Source: Lysobacter panacisoli
GTDB taxonomy: Bacteria; Pseudomonadota; Gammaproteobacteria; Xanthomonadales; Xanthomonadaceae
Assembly: GCF_009765165.1 (NCBI RefSeq)
Contig: NZ_VLNU01000001.1
Location: forward strand, 2,407,001-2,471,000
Length of the DNA stretch: 64,000 nucleotides
Direction of reading: 5' to 3'
The notes under the pieces are model-generated. The model was not told where the DNA came from. It saw only the letters and a list, made by a program, of their open reading frames with translations, and did no database searches. Each line of letters opens with the position of its first letter. Positions within the stretch are counted from its first letter, which is position 1. A program made the translations under genes and the position numbers. This document shows, one piece after another, positions 10,011 through 21,472 of this stretch.

Positions 10011-10564
10011 AAGTCATCCAGACCGACCTGCCGGGCTGCGTAGTCATCGAACCGCGAGTGTTCGGCGACGACCGAGGCTTCTTCTTCGAGTCGTTCAACC
10101 GCGACAAGCTGGCCGAACATGGCCTGAGCCCGAACTTCGTGCAGGGCAACGTGTCCTCCTCCAGCCGCGGCGTGCTGCGCGGGCTGCACTACCAGTGGCC
10201 GCGTCCGCAGGGCAAATATGTGTCGGTGGTCGAAGGCGAGGTATGGGACGTGGCGGTCGACATCCGCCGCGGTTCGCCGCACTTCGGTCGCTGGACGGCC
10301 GTGCTGCTCAGCGCGGAGAACAAGCGCCACTTCTGGATCCCGGAAGGTTTCGCACACGGCTTCGTCGTGCTGAGCGAACGCGCGGTGTTCACCTATCTGT
10401 GCACCGAAACCTACGATGCCGCGGCCGATGCGGGCATCCGCTGGAACGATGCGAAGCTCGCCATCGACTGGCCCGTCACCGACGTGTCGCTCTCGGACAA
10501 GGACGCGCGCGCGCCGTTCCTCGACGAGGTGCCCGAGGATCGCCTGCCGGTGTACGCACCGTGA
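10007..10564 (+). CDS. rfbC: dTDP-4-dehydrorhamnose 3,5-epimerase
   Basis: A 185-residue cupin enzyme that epimerises C3 and C5 of the 4-keto-6-deoxy sugar. The motifs [10 protein letters not shown] (catalytic histidine) and IPEGFAHGF are intact. It starts with GTG at 10007 in a 4-base overlap with rfbA, and ends in a 4-base overlap with rfbD, so translation of the three genes is probably coupled. Confidence 0.95.
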   Translation: MKVIQTDLPGCVVIEPRVFGDDRGFFFESFNRDKLAEHGLSPNFVQGNVSSSSRGVLRGLHYQWPRPQGKYVSVVEGEVWDVAVDIRRGSPHFGRWTAVLLSAENKRHFWIPEGFAHGFVVLSERAVFTYLCTETYDAAADAGIRWNDAKLAIDWPVTDVSLSDKDARAPFLDEVPEDRLPVYAP

Positions 10565-11454
10565 GGTTGCTGGTCGTCGGCGCGAATGGCCAGGTTGGTC
10601 ATGCGCTGCTGCAGTCGCTGGCGCCGCTGGGCGAGGTCGTCGCGACCACGCGCTCGGGGCAGTTGCCCGATGGCCGCGCCTGCGAAACGTTGGACCTTGC
10701 ACAGACGGACGGTATCGAAGCGTTGCTGCAGCGCATCCGCCCGGATGCCGTGATCAACGCGGCCGCCTACACCGCGGTCGATCGCGCCGAGGACGAACCG
10801 GAAGCCGCCTTTGCCGCCAACGCGGAAGGCCCCGGCCACCTCGCGCAGGCATGCGCCTCGCGCGGCATCCCGCTGGTCCACTACTCGACCGACTACGTCT
10901 TCGACGGCCGCGGCACGCGTCCGTATCGCGATGATGATGCAACAGATCCGCTCGGCATCTACGGCGCCAGCAAGCTGGCCGGTGAGGAAGCCATTGCCCG
11001 CAGCGGTGCGCGCCATCTGATCCTGCGCACCGCATGGGTGTACGGCCTGTATGGCGCGAACTTCCTGCGCACGATGCTGCGCGTCGGCGCCGAGCGCGAC
11101 GAACTGCGCGTGGTCGCCGACCAGCGCGGCTGCCCGACGCCGGCCTGGCTGATCGCCGATGTGACCGCGCAGATCCTTCGTCATGGCATCGCGGCTTCGG
11201 GAATCCGCCACCTCGTGGCGGCGGGCGAGACGAACTGGCACGGTTTCGCCAGCGCCATCTTCGACGGAGCCCATGCGCGCGGCCTGATCGCACGCAAGCC
11301 CAACGTCGTCGCGATCACCACGGCCGACTACCCCACGCGCGCGACGCGTCCGGCGTACTCGGTGCTCGACACCTCGCACCTGCGCGAGGAATACGACCTG
11401 GTCCTGCCGGACTGGCGCGACGCCCTGATCGAGACCTTGTCCCGCCCCGCCTGA
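10561..11454 (+). CDS. rfbD: dTDP-4-dehydrorhamnose reductase
   Basis: A 297-residue SDR that completes dTDP-L-rhamnose synthesis using NAD(P)H. The N-terminus has the Rossmann motif VVGANGQVGHAL, followed by NAAAYTAVDRAE, STDYVFDG and YGASKLAGEE with the YxxxK catalytic pair. The GTG start at 10561 overlaps the rfbC stop. Upstream in-frame starts fall inside rfbC and are rejected. Confidence 0.95.
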   Translation: MRLLVVGANGQVGHALLQSLAPLGEVVATTRSGQLPDGRACETLDLAQTDGIEALLQRIRPDAVINAAAYTAVDRAEDEPEAAFAANAEGPGHLAQACASRGIPLVHYSTDYVFDGRGTRPYRDDDATDPLGIYGASKLAGEEAIARSGARHLILRTAWVYGLYGANFLRTMLRVGAERDELRVVADQRGCPTPAWLIADVTAQILRHGIAASGIRHLVAAGETNWHGFASAIFDGAHARGLIARKPNVVAITTADYPTRATRPAYSVLDTSHLREEYDLVLPDWRDALIETLSRPA

Positions 11455-11555
11455 TGTCCCACTTCCGCGCCCTCGCGGATCGGATAGGCTCTGCACGCGC
11501 CCGGATGGCGACTGCGCCACCGGCTCGCATGACAGGGACAGCCACAGGGGGAGCA

Positions 11556-13547
11556 ATGAGAGCAATCGCAATGCTGGCGGCGCTGATCGCGCTGTTGCCG
11601 GTCGGAACTGCCGTGGCCGCGGATGTCGACGTCGCCGCCTACACGAAGAAAGACCAGTTCACCGATCTCAAGATCTCGCCCAACGGCGAGTACCTGGCGG
11701 CCACCGTGCCGCTGGAAGATCGCACGGCGCTGGTCATCATCGACCGCGCCACCATGAAGCTGACGGCCAACTTCACGCCGCCGCAGAACAACCACGTCGA
11801 GGATTTCCGCTGGGCCAATCCGGAGCGGGTCCTGATCGAGCTCTCGCAGAAGATCGGCGCGCTGGAGAGGCCGCGGCTCACCGGTGAGCTGGCGGCCATG
11901 AACGCCGATGGCAGCGCGACCGAACTGCTCCTTGGCTACCGCATCGACGACGGCGGCCTCGGCACGCATATCAAGCCCAAGAAGGACAACAACCGCGTCT
12001 GGGGCATCCCGATCGATGGCCCGTCGATCAACGATCGCTCGGTGCTGGTGTCGACCCAGGTCTACGGTTCGAACGACCCGTACTCGAACGCCGAGCGCAT
12101 GGACCTGTACAACGGCCGGCTGGCGCGCGTGGCCAGTGCGCCGCTGCGCAGTGCGCGGTTCACCGCCGACAACAAGGCTGTGGTCCGTTTTGCCGCAGGT
12201 GCGGATTCGAACAACACGCGCCATCTGTTCTACCGCAGCGGCGAGGGCGCGCCGTGGGAAACGCTGTTCGTTGAGCGCAACGGCCGCTTCGAATATCCGA
12301 TCGGCTTCTCCGCCGACGACAAGATCGCCTATCTGCGCGTGGAAATGCCCAAGGGCCCCGATGCGATCGTCGCCCTCGACCTGCAAACACGCGAACGCAC
12401 CGAAGTGCTGCGCGACGACGACAGCGATCCGGCGCAGATCCTCTATCGCAACAACACGCGCGTGCCGGTCGGCGTGCAGTTCATGGATGGCCGCCCGCGC
12501 GTGGCGTACTTCGATGCGACCTCGAAGGAGGCGCGCCTGCAGCGCAGCCTCGAGGCGGCATTCGAAGGGAGCGCGGTGCTGGTCACCTCGCAGACCAGCG
12601 ACGGTCGCTTCGCGCTGGTGCAGGTCTACAGCGACCGCAATCCGGGCGACTTCTATCTGTTCGACGTCCAGAACCTGAAGGCCCAGCATGTGGTCGCCCG
12701 TCGCGAATGGTTCGATCCGGAACTGACCGCGTTGATGAAGCCGATCAAGGTCCGTGCGCGTGATGGCCTGATGCTGCACGGCTACGTCACCACGCCCAAG
12801 GGTTCCGAAGGAAAGGCGCTGCCGATGGTGGTGATGCCGCACGGCGGGCCGTTCGGCATCCAGGACACCTGGGGTTTCGACTCCGAGGCTCAGATGCTGG
12901 CCGATGCGGGCTACGCAGTGCTGCAGCTCAACTACCGCGGTTCCGGCGGCTACGGTCGTGCGTTTGAGGACGCCGGTGGGCGCGAGTGGGGACGTCGCAT
13001 GCAGGACGACCTTACCGATGCGACGCAGTGGGCCATCGCCGAGGGCATCGCCCAGGCCGACCGCATCTGCCTGGCAGGCGGAAGTTACGGCGGTTACGCC
13101 TCGCTGATGGGCGTCGCCAAGGAGCCGGACCTCTACCGCTGCGCCGTCGGCTATGTCGGCGTGTACGACTTGCCGAAGATGCATGCCGACAACAAGAGCC
13201 AGGTTTTCCGCTGGGGCAAGTGGACTGTCGACTGGGTGGGCAAGCCCGAAGAGCTGGGCGAGGTGTCGCCCAACCGGATGGCCAAGCGCATCAAGGTGCC
13301 GGTGTTCCTCGCAGCGGGTGGTGAGGACGAGCGCGCGCCGATCGAGCACAGCCGCCTGATGGAACGCGCGCTGCGCGACGCCGGTGTGCCGGTGGAAACG
13401 CTGTACTACAACAACGAAGGCCACGGCTTCTACGTCGAGGCCCATCGTCGCGAGTACTACACGCGCCTGCTCGCATTCCTGTCGCCTCACCTCGGCGGCG
13501 GTGTTGCTACGACCACCGGTGGCACGGCGGAGAAGAGCGCGAAGTAG
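11556..13547 (+). CDS. secreted S9 family (prolyl oligopeptidase-like) peptidase
   Basis: A 663-residue serine peptidase. The N-terminus is a signal peptide ending near AVAAD, followed by a beta-propeller-like region (about residues 30-400) and an alpha/beta hydrolase domain. The triad is visible as S510 in GGSYGGY, D591 in GGEDERAP and H623 in NEGHGF. Such enzymes cut short peptides, here probably in the periplasm. The ATG at 11556 sits behind GGGGGAG. The next gene, convergent, is a POT peptide transporter, and a second S9 peptidase lies 4.5 kb on, suggesting a peptide-use cluster. Confidence 0.92.
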   Translation: MRAIAMLAALIALLPVGTAVAADVDVAAYTKKDQFTDLKISPNGEYLAATVPLEDRTALVIIDRATMKLTANFTPPQNNHVEDFRWANPERVLIELSQKIGALERPRLTGELAAMNADGSATELLLGYRIDDGGLGTHIKPKKDNNRVWGIPIDGPSINDRSVLVSTQVYGSNDPYSNAERMDLYNGRLARVASAPLRSARFTADNKAVVRFAAGADSNNTRHLFYRSGEGAPWETLFVERNGRFEYPIGFSADDKIAYLRVEMPKGPDAIVALDLQTRERTEVLRDDDSDPAQILYRNNTRVPVGVQFMDGRPRVAYFDATSKEARLQRSLEAAFEGSAVLVTSQTSDGRFALVQVYSDRNPGDFYLFDVQNLKAQHVVARREWFDPELTALMKPIKVRARDGLMLHGYVTTPKGSEGKALPMVVMPHGGPFGIQDTWGFDSEAQMLADAGYAVLQLNYRGSGGYGRAFEDAGGREWGRRMQDDLTDATQWAIAEGIAQADRICLAGGSYGGYASLMGVAKEPDLYRCAVGYVGVYDLPKMHADNKSQVFRWGKWTVDWVGKPEELGEVSPNRMAKRIKVPVFLAAGGEDERAPIEHSRLMERALRDAGVPVETLYYNNEGHGFYVEAHRREYYTRLLAFLSPHLGGGVATTTGGTAEKSAK

Positions 13548-13573
13548 GTCGCGTGTTCCGCAAGACGAAACAC

Positions 13574-13597
13574 GAACGGCGCCGCAGGGCGCCGTTC
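13574..13597. terminator. bidirectional hairpin between convergent genes
   Basis: A perfect 10-bp stem (GAACGGCGCC and GGCGCCGTTC) with loop GCAG, in the 72-base gap between the S9 peptidase and the POT transporter stops. The U-tract is weak, but the position fits a shared terminator. Confidence 0.6.
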
Positions 13598-13619
13598 GCA
13601 TATGGATCCAGCGTTGCGG

Positions 13620-15389
13620 CTACTTCACGCCATGCATCATCCGGCGCAGCACGGGCGATGCGATGAAGGCGAGGATCGCCCAGCCGATGCCGATCCACAT
13701 CATCAGCCAGAACAGGTCCGCGTACTTCGCGCCCGCGACGGCGAAGTCGAGCGCTTCACCTTCCACCGTGTCGAGTGCGGCCAGCTTGCCGAACAGCGCG
13801 GCGAGCGTCTCGGAGAACGCGGTGGCGAGGAACCACGTGCCCATCATCAGGCTGACCACGCTGCGCACCGACAGCTGCGTCACCGCGGCCAACCCGACCG
13901 GCGCCAGGCACATCTCGCCGATTTCCAGCACCAGGTAGGCGAGCACCAGCCACCACACGCTCGCCATCGCGCCGGTCGCGCCGGCATGCTGCGCGGCCCA
14001 CGCCAGCGGCACGAAACTCAATCCCGCGAACAGCAGTCCGAGCGCGGACTTCGCCGGCTTCGACGGATCGAGCCCACGGCGGTCCAGCGTGTCCCACAAC
14101 CGCGCGAACATCGGCGCCAGCAGTACCAGGAACAGCGCGCCAAGGTACGTCAGCGATCCCGCTGTCTGCGGCAGCACCACGCAGTCGCGCAGCAGGAAGA
14201 CGAGCATGGTCACGATCGCGCCGGCGAACAGCAGCTTCGGCAACGGTGAATCCGGGCGACGATCCGACAGCGCGGCGGATGCGACGAACGCCAACGGCGC
14301 CAGCAGCAGCGACACCGTCGACCACGGCCACGGCGTGCCTTCGCGGATCACCAGCGACGGGAACACGTCCTTGGTCATCATGCGGTCGGTGAAGGTCACC
14401 CACGAACCGTAGGTCTGCTCGTACAGGGTGAAGAACACCAGCGCCATGAAGATCATCGCCAGCAGCGAGATCATCTGGTGACGCTGCTCGCGCGTGCAGC
14501 GCGCGGTCACGAACCACGCGAACCATCCCAGCACCGCCAGCATCACCAGGATCATCAGCAGCAGCGCGAGCGAGATCTCGCCGCCGAGCGCGAAGCGGCC
14601 GTTCGCCACCGCCCACATCAGCGACGCGACCGGCACCAGCGCGAGCAGCGCGCCGAAGTAGATCGCCCATTCGCGCGGCAGGCCGAACACGCGTTCGCGC
14701 AGGCGCGCAGGGGCCGGGGGTTCGGCGTGGCCGTGCAGGTACTTCTGCCCCCACAGGAATTGCGCCAGCCCCAGCAGCATGCCGATGCCCGCCGCGCCGA
14801 AGCCCCACTTCCAGCCCAGCGTCTGGCCGAGGTAGCCGCACACCAGCGACGCGAACAGCGCGCCGAGGTTGATGCCTGCGTAGAACAGCGAGAAGCCCGA
14901 GTCGCGGCGCGGATCGTTCTGCGGATACAGGCGGCCGACGATGGTCGAGATGTTCGGCTTGAGGAAACCCACGCCGAGGATGATCAGCGCCAGCGACAGG
15001 TAGAACACCCGCAGCGCGCCTTCGTCGCGGACCACGGTGCCGGCGCTGACCGTCGCCGCATGGCCTTCCACCGCCATGCCCAGGTGACCCGCCACCAGCA
15101 GAAGACCACCGAACACCACCGCCTTGCGCATGCCCAGGTAGCGGTCGGCGAGCAGGCCGCCGACCACGGGCAGGCAGTACACCAGGCCGCCGTACGCGCC
15201 GAGCACGTCGAGGCCGGAACGGTCGCCGAAGCGGTGGTGCTGCAGCAGGTAGAGCAGCAGCAGCGCCTTCATCCCATAGAAGGAGAAGCGCTCCCACATC
15301 TCGGTGAAGAAGCAGACGTAGACGCCCTTGGGGTGGCCGAAGAGTTCGTCGCGTGGATCGCGGGCGAGGGGCAAGTCGAGGGTGGCCAC
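13620..15389 (-). CDS. POT family proton-dependent oligopeptide transporter
   Basis: A 589-residue inner-membrane protein of the POT/PTR2 family, which imports di- and tripeptides with protons. The family signature FTEMWERFSFYGM (ExxERFxYYG type) follows a short cytoplasmic N-terminus, and many hydrophobic helices follow. The GTG at 15389 (MATLDLPLARD) is preferred because further upstream the frame enters the repeat-rich spacer. The next gene upstream, divergent across that spacer, is an OPT transporter. Substrate range is inferred from the family. Confidence 0.92.
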   Translation of the reverse strand: MATLDLPLARDPRDELFGHPKGVYVCFFTEMWERFSFYGMKALLLLYLLQHHRFGDRSGLDVLGAYGGLVYCLPVVGGLLADRYLGMRKAVVFGGLLLVAGHLGMAVEGHAATVSAGTVVRDEGALRVFYLSLALIILGVGFLKPNISTIVGRLYPQNDPRRDSGFSLFYAGINLGALFASLVCGYLGQTLGWKWGFGAAGIGMLLGLAQFLWGQKYLHGHAEPPAPARLRERVFGLPREWAIYFGALLALVPVASLMWAVANGRFALGGEISLALLLMILVMLAVLGWFAWFVTARCTREQRHQMISLLAMIFMALVFFTLYEQTYGSWVTFTDRMMTKDVFPSLVIREGTPWPWSTVSLLLAPLAFVASAALSDRRPDSPLPKLLFAGAIVTMLVFLLRDCVVLPQTAGSLTYLGALFLVLLAPMFARLWDTLDRRGLDPSKPAKSALGLLFAGLSFVPLAWAAQHAGATGAMASVWWLVLAYLVLEIGEMCLAPVGLAAVTQLSVRSVVSLMMGTWFLATAFSETLAALFGKLAALDTVEGEALDFAVAGAKYADLFWLMMWIGIGWAILAFIASPVLRRMMHGVK

Positions 15390-15429
15390 GGGCGCCTCCG
15401 CGAAGGTTCGGGCGAGTATAGGCTTCGAC

Positions 15430-15735
15430 GCGCGTCGACCTGCCGCAAGGGGAGAGGTGCAAGCCGATCCGATGCTTTTCCTTCTCCCCTCGCGGGAGAA
15501 GGTGCCCGAAGGGCGGAAGAGGGCGCGCGCAGCGCGTGCCCACCCCCTCTCCCTGGCCGCCTTCGGCGGCCTGTCCCTCTCCCGCAAGGGGAGAGGGTCT
15601 TGCTCTTGTTGTCCCTCGAGGCGACCGAACGGCACCGTGCTTCGATCGCAAGTCGTTTTGCCTTGCGCGCGAGCCGTTCTGCCTTGCGCAAGACACCGGG
15701 ACTCGATCGCGAGACGTTCTGGCTTGCGTGCGAGG
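15430..15735. repeat. repeat-rich intergenic spacer with nested hairpins
   Basis: The 592-base gap between the divergent POT and OPT genes carries no gene I can support. It holds three hairpins: 15480-15502 (stem CTTCTCCC), 15555-15571 (stem GGCCGCC, loop TTC) and 15575-15597 (stem CCCTCTCCC). After these come imperfect 31-base direct repeats at 15643-15673 and 15704-15734 (both starting CGATCGC and ending GCGAG), with a partial unit at 15674-15692. They look like a dispersed intergenic repeat family. Promoters for both transporters must lie in the flanks. Confidence 0.7.
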
Positions 15736-15981
15736 AGGCGAGTCCCGCCGAGGCACTGCTCCCGCTTGCGGGCGAGGCGACGAACCCGGGCATCCGCTGC
15801 AGTCCCTCGGCCTTGCTGGCTTCCGGGGCGCGGGATTCCCGCGTCGGCAGCTGTCCGCTCCCTGCGCCACCGCATGGTTTTTGCCGTGCTCGGCCGTTTG
15901 CTGCAGCGCTTTTTACAGGTCCGCCGGTGGATGCGATGATCCGGGACCGCTCGATCCGCCCGAATCTTCCTGGAGCCGCCG

Positions 15982-17931
15982 ATGGCCTCACCCGCGACGC
16001 CGCAATTGACCTTCCGTGCCGTCCTGCTGGCCGTCGTGCTGGCGGTCATCCTCTCCGCCGCCAATGCCTACCTGGGCCTGTTCGCGGGCCTGACCATCGC
16101 CACCGCGATCCCGGCGGCCGTCGTCTCGATGGGCGTGCTGCGCCTGCTCGGCGGCGGCAGCATCCTGGAGAACAACATCGTCCAGACCGGCGCCTCGGCC
16201 GGTTCGTCGATCGCCGCGGGCGTGATCTTCACGATCCCGGCGCTGATCATCATGGGCTACTGGCCCGACTTCAAATACTGGTGGGTGGTCGGCATCGCCG
16301 GTCTCGGCGGTCTGCTCGGCGTGCTGTTCTCGGTGCCGCTGCGCCGCTCGATGATCGTCGAGGAACCGCTGCCGTTCCCCGAAGGCAAGGCCGCGGCCGA
16401 AGTGCTCAAGGCCGGTGAGAACCCCGGTCCGGGCCTGAAGATCCTCGGCGTGGCCGCGTCGCTGGGTGCGCTGGTCAAGCTGGCCGCCGAAAGCGGTCTG
16501 CGCCTGATCCCCGACAACGCCGTCGGCTCGGGCTTCATCGGCAAGTACCTGGGCTACATGGGCACCAACCTGTCGCCGGCACTGCTGGGCGTGGGGTACA
16601 TCGTCGGCCTTAACATCGGCATCGTCGTCGTGTCCGGCAGCATCCTGTCGTGGCAGTTCGCGATTCCGATCTACCACGCGTTCTTCCTGAATTCCGATCC
16701 GGTCCTCGCCGCGCAGATCGCCGGTGCGTCCGCCGCCGACGCGGGCGGCGCGATCTGGTCAGCGAAGGTCCGCTACCTCGGCGTCGGCGCGATGCTGATC
16801 GGCGGCATGTGGACGCTGTTCTCGCTGCGCAAGTCGCTGGCCTCCGGCATCAAGAGCGGCCTCGCTGCCGCGCGCAAGGGCGGTGGCCTGGCCGTCGCCG
16901 AAACCGAACGCGACCTGCCGATGAAGTGGATGCTGGTGGCGCTGGCCGCGTTCGTGGTGCCGCTGTGGATGCTCTACCACGCCATCGTCGGCGCCTGGGG
17001 CATCAGCCTCACCATGACCATCCTGATGATCGTCGCCGGCTTCCTGTTCGTGTCGGTGTCGGCATACCTCGCCGGCCTGGTCGGTTCGTCGAACAACCCG
17101 GTCTCGGGCATCACCATCGCCACGATCCTGTTCGCCTCGCTGGTGCTGATGTTGCTGCTCGGCCGCGATTCCGCCATCGGCCCGGTGGCCGCGATCATGA
17201 TCGGCGCGGTGGTGTGCTGCGCCGCGGCGGTCGGCGGCGACAACCTGCAGGACCTCAAGGCCGGTTACATCGTCGGCGCCACGCCGTGGAAGCAGCAGCT
17301 GATGCTCGGCATCGGCGCATTCTCGTGCGCGCTGATCATGGCGCCGGTGCTCAACCTGCTCGCCACCGCGTACGGCATCGGCGCGCCGACGCCGGAACAT
17401 CCGAACTCGCTTTCCGCACCGCAGGCCACGCTGATGGCATCGGTCGCCAAGGGTCTGTTCGGCGGCAAGCTGCCGTGGGACATGATCGCCATCGGTGCGG
17501 TCATCGGTGCGCTGACGATCGCGCTGGACGAGTGGCTGAAGTCGCGCAAGGCGCACTTCCGCGTGCCGGTGCTGGCCGCCGCCATCGGCATCTACCTGCC
17601 GCTGGAACTCATGGTGCCGATCTTCCTCGGCGGCCTGCTGGCCTACATCGTCGAGCGTCGCCACGGCCTGACGCTGGACAGCGACGAGGCCGATCGCGAC
17701 CGCGCGCATCGTCCGGGCACGCTGTTCGCCGCGGGCCTCATCACCGGTGAAGCACTGACCGGCATCCTGATCGCGATCCCGATCGTCTTGTCCGGTCGCG
17801 CCGACGTGCTGTCGCTGGGCACGCACCTGGGGCCGTGGGTCGGCCTGGCCGTGCTCGCCTTCGTCGGCTGGCTGCTGTACCGCACCAGCGTGCGCAACGG
17901 CGGCGCGGCGGAATCGAAGCCCGCGGCCTGA
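15982..17931 (+). CDS. OPT family oligopeptide transporter
   Basis: A 649-residue inner-membrane protein of the OPT family, with about 14-16 hydrophobic segments. Family-like features are the N-terminal NAYLGLFAGLTIATAIPAA, a block around NIVQTGASAGSS, and SSNNPVSGITIAT in the second half. OPT proteins import oligopeptides or peptide-metal chelates. The ATG at 15982 follows TGGAG. It lies beside a POT transporter and two exported S9 peptidases, which favours peptides as cargo. Confidence 0.92.
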   Translation: MASPATPQLTFRAVLLAVVLAVILSAANAYLGLFAGLTIATAIPAAVVSMGVLRLLGGGSILENNIVQTGASAGSSIAAGVIFTIPALIIMGYWPDFKYWWVVGIAGLGGLLGVLFSVPLRRSMIVEEPLPFPEGKAAAEVLKAGENPGPGLKILGVAASLGALVKLAAESGLRLIPDNAVGSGFIGKYLGYMGTNLSPALLGVGYIVGLNIGIVVVSGSILSWQFAIPIYHAFFLNSDPVLAAQIAGASAADAGGAIWSAKVRYLGVGAMLIGGMWTLFSLRKSLASGIKSGLAAARKGGGLAVAETERDLPMKWMLVALAAFVVPLWMLYHAIVGAWGISLTMTILMIVAGFLFVSVSAYLAGLVGSSNNPVSGITIATILFASLVLMLLLGRDSAIGPVAAIMIGAVVCCAAAVGGDNLQDLKAGYIVGATPWKQQLMLGIGAFSCALIMAPVLNLLATAYGIGAPTPEHPNSLSAPQATLMASVAKGLFGGKLPWDMIAIGAVIGALTIALDEWLKSRKAHFRVPVLAAAIGIYLPLELMVPIFLGGLLAYIVERRHGLTLDSDEADRDRAHRPGTLFAAGLITGEALTGILIAIPIVLSGRADVLSLGTHLGPWVGLAVLAFVGWLLYRTSVRNGGAAESKPAA

Positions 17932-17946
17932 CGAATCCTTGAACTG

Positions 17947-17976
17947 CCGTCATTCCCGCTTCGGCGGGAATGACGG
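17947..17976. repeat. REP-like palindrome
   Basis: A perfect 13-bp inverted repeat (CCGTCATTCCCGC and GCGGGAATGACGG) with loop TTCG. Palindromes of this GTCATTCCCGC type are common between genes in Xanthomonadales. It may also act as a terminator or mRNA 3' stabiliser for the OPT gene. Confidence 0.7.
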
Positions 17977-18030
17977 AGCCGTCGTACCTGCGACGGCCCG
18001 TACTTCCTCATCTGCAATCGGGAAACACCC

Positions 18031-20109
<2,079 letters not shown>

Positions 20110-20149
20110 GCGACGTCCGACACGACCGCACGACCAACGGAACCCGACG

Positions 20150-21391
20150 ATGCAAGAAGCTCCCAGTACCGCGCTGATCACCAACGACATCGTGGTACTG
20201 GGGCTGATCGCCGCCACGCTCGGGGCGGTGTTCTGGACGTCCTCGCTGGCGTCGTTCCGCAAGTTCTACGCGATCGTGCCGGCGTTGTTGCTGTGCTACC
20301 TGATCCCGGGCCTGTTCAACACGTTCGACGTCATCGACGGCGCCAACAGCAAGCTCTACAACCCGGTCGCCAGCCGCGTGCTGTTGCCGGCGGCGCTGGT
20401 GCTGCTGACGCTGTCGATCGACCTGAAGGCCGTGCTGCGGCTCGGGCCGAAGCTGGTGGCGATGTACGCCACCGCGTCGATCAGCGTGGTGCTCGGCGGC
20501 ATCCTCGCGTTCCTGCTGTTCCAGGCGGTGCATCCGGAAACCGTCGCGGGCGATACCTGGGCGGGCATGACCGCGCTGGCCGGCAGCTGGACCGGCGGCG
20601 GCGCGAACATGCTGGCGATGAAGGAGATCTTCCAGGTCGACGCGACCACGTTCGGGCAGTTCGCGGTCGTCGATGTCGGCGTGGGTTATGTATGGATGGC
20701 AGCGCTGATCTTCCTCGCCGGCCGCTCCGCCGCGATCGATGCGCGTAGCGGCGCCGACACGCGCGCGATCGACGAGCTCAAGGACAAGCTCGCCGCGTTC
20801 AAGGCGCAGCACAGCCGCGTGGCGACGCTCACCGACCTGATGGTCATCATCGGCATCGCCTTCGGCACCGTCGGCCTGGCGCACGCGCTGGCGTCGCCGC
20901 TGTCGACGTGGTTCGGCGCGAACGTGAGCTGGGCGCGCACGGTCAGCCTGCACGAACCGTTCGTGTGGGTGGTGCTGATTTCCACTTTCGTCGGCCTGGG
21001 CCTGAGCTTCACCCGCGCGCGCACGCTGGAAGGCGCGGGCGCATCGAACATCGGCACACTGCTGCTGTATTTCCTGATCGCCAGCATCGGCATGCAGATG
21101 GACATCGTCGCGCTGTTCGACCGGCCGTGGCTGTACCTGCTGGGACTGGTGTGGCTGGCATTCCACATCGCGCTGCTGTGGCTGGTCGGCAAGCTGCTAC
21201 GCGTGCCGTTCTTCTATTTCGCCATCGGCTCGCAGAGCAACATCGGCGGTCCTGCCTCCGCACCGGTCGTGGCCTCGGCCTTCCATCCCGCGCTCGCACC
21301 GGTCGGCGCGCTGCTGGGCACGCTGGGTTATGCGACGGGTACGGGACTGGCGTACGTGCTGGGGTTGATCCTGCGTTCGCTGGCGGAGTGA
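20150..21391 (+). CDS. DUF819 family membrane protein
   Basis: A 413-residue inner-membrane protein with about 10-12 hydrophobic helices, matching the DUF819 (YjcL-like) family of unknown function. The glycine-rich segment GSWTGGGANMLAMKE in the first half and SNIGGPASAPVVAS near the end are the clearest conserved stretches. They are reminiscent of secondary transporters. It follows the S9 peptidase by 40 bases in the same direction and may share its transcript. Substrate unknown. Confidence 0.85.
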   Translation: MQEAPSTALITNDIVVLGLIAATLGAVFWTSSLASFRKFYAIVPALLLCYLIPGLFNTFDVIDGANSKLYNPVASRVLLPAALVLLTLSIDLKAVLRLGPKLVAMYATASISVVLGGILAFLLFQAVHPETVAGDTWAGMTALAGSWTGGGANMLAMKEIFQVDATTFGQFAVVDVGVGYVWMAALIFLAGRSAAIDARSGADTRAIDELKDKLAAFKAQHSRVATLTDLMVIIGIAFGTVGLAHALASPLSTWFGANVSWARTVSLHEPFVWVVLISTFVGLGLSFTRARTLEGAGASNIGTLLLYFLIASIGMQMDIVALFDRPWLYLLGLVWLAFHIALLWLVGKLLRVPFFYFAIGSQSNIGGPASAPVVASAFHPALAPVGALLGTLGYATGTGLAYVLGLILRSLAE

Positions 21392-21417
21392 GTCCGGCGT
21401 TGCCCTAACGCACCTGA

Positions 21418-21436
21418 GCCCGCGACGCGCGCGGGC
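21418..21436. terminator. hairpin between DUF819 gene and effector gene
   Basis: A 7-bp perfect stem (GCCCGCG and CGCGGGC) with loop ACGCG, in the 81-base gap between convergent stops. There is no U-tract. A shared terminator is the likely role. Confidence 0.4.
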
Positions 21437-21472
21437 GCTCTCCGTTGGAGCGGTGCCCCTGGCGGGTCGAAT

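Noticed and set aside
11328..13601. 757-codon open frame antisense to the S9 peptidase
   Set aside because: Same composition effect; the plus-strand gene has an intact signal peptide and catalytic triad.
15480..15735. CRISPR-like array in the POT/OPT spacer
   Set aside because: There are only two or three imperfect units, spacing is irregular, and no cas genes are nearby.
14478..16418. Plus-strand open frame across the POT gene, the spacer and the OPT start
   Set aside because: It runs antisense to POT, through the repeat spacer, and out of frame with OPT. Its translation is repeats and low complexity.
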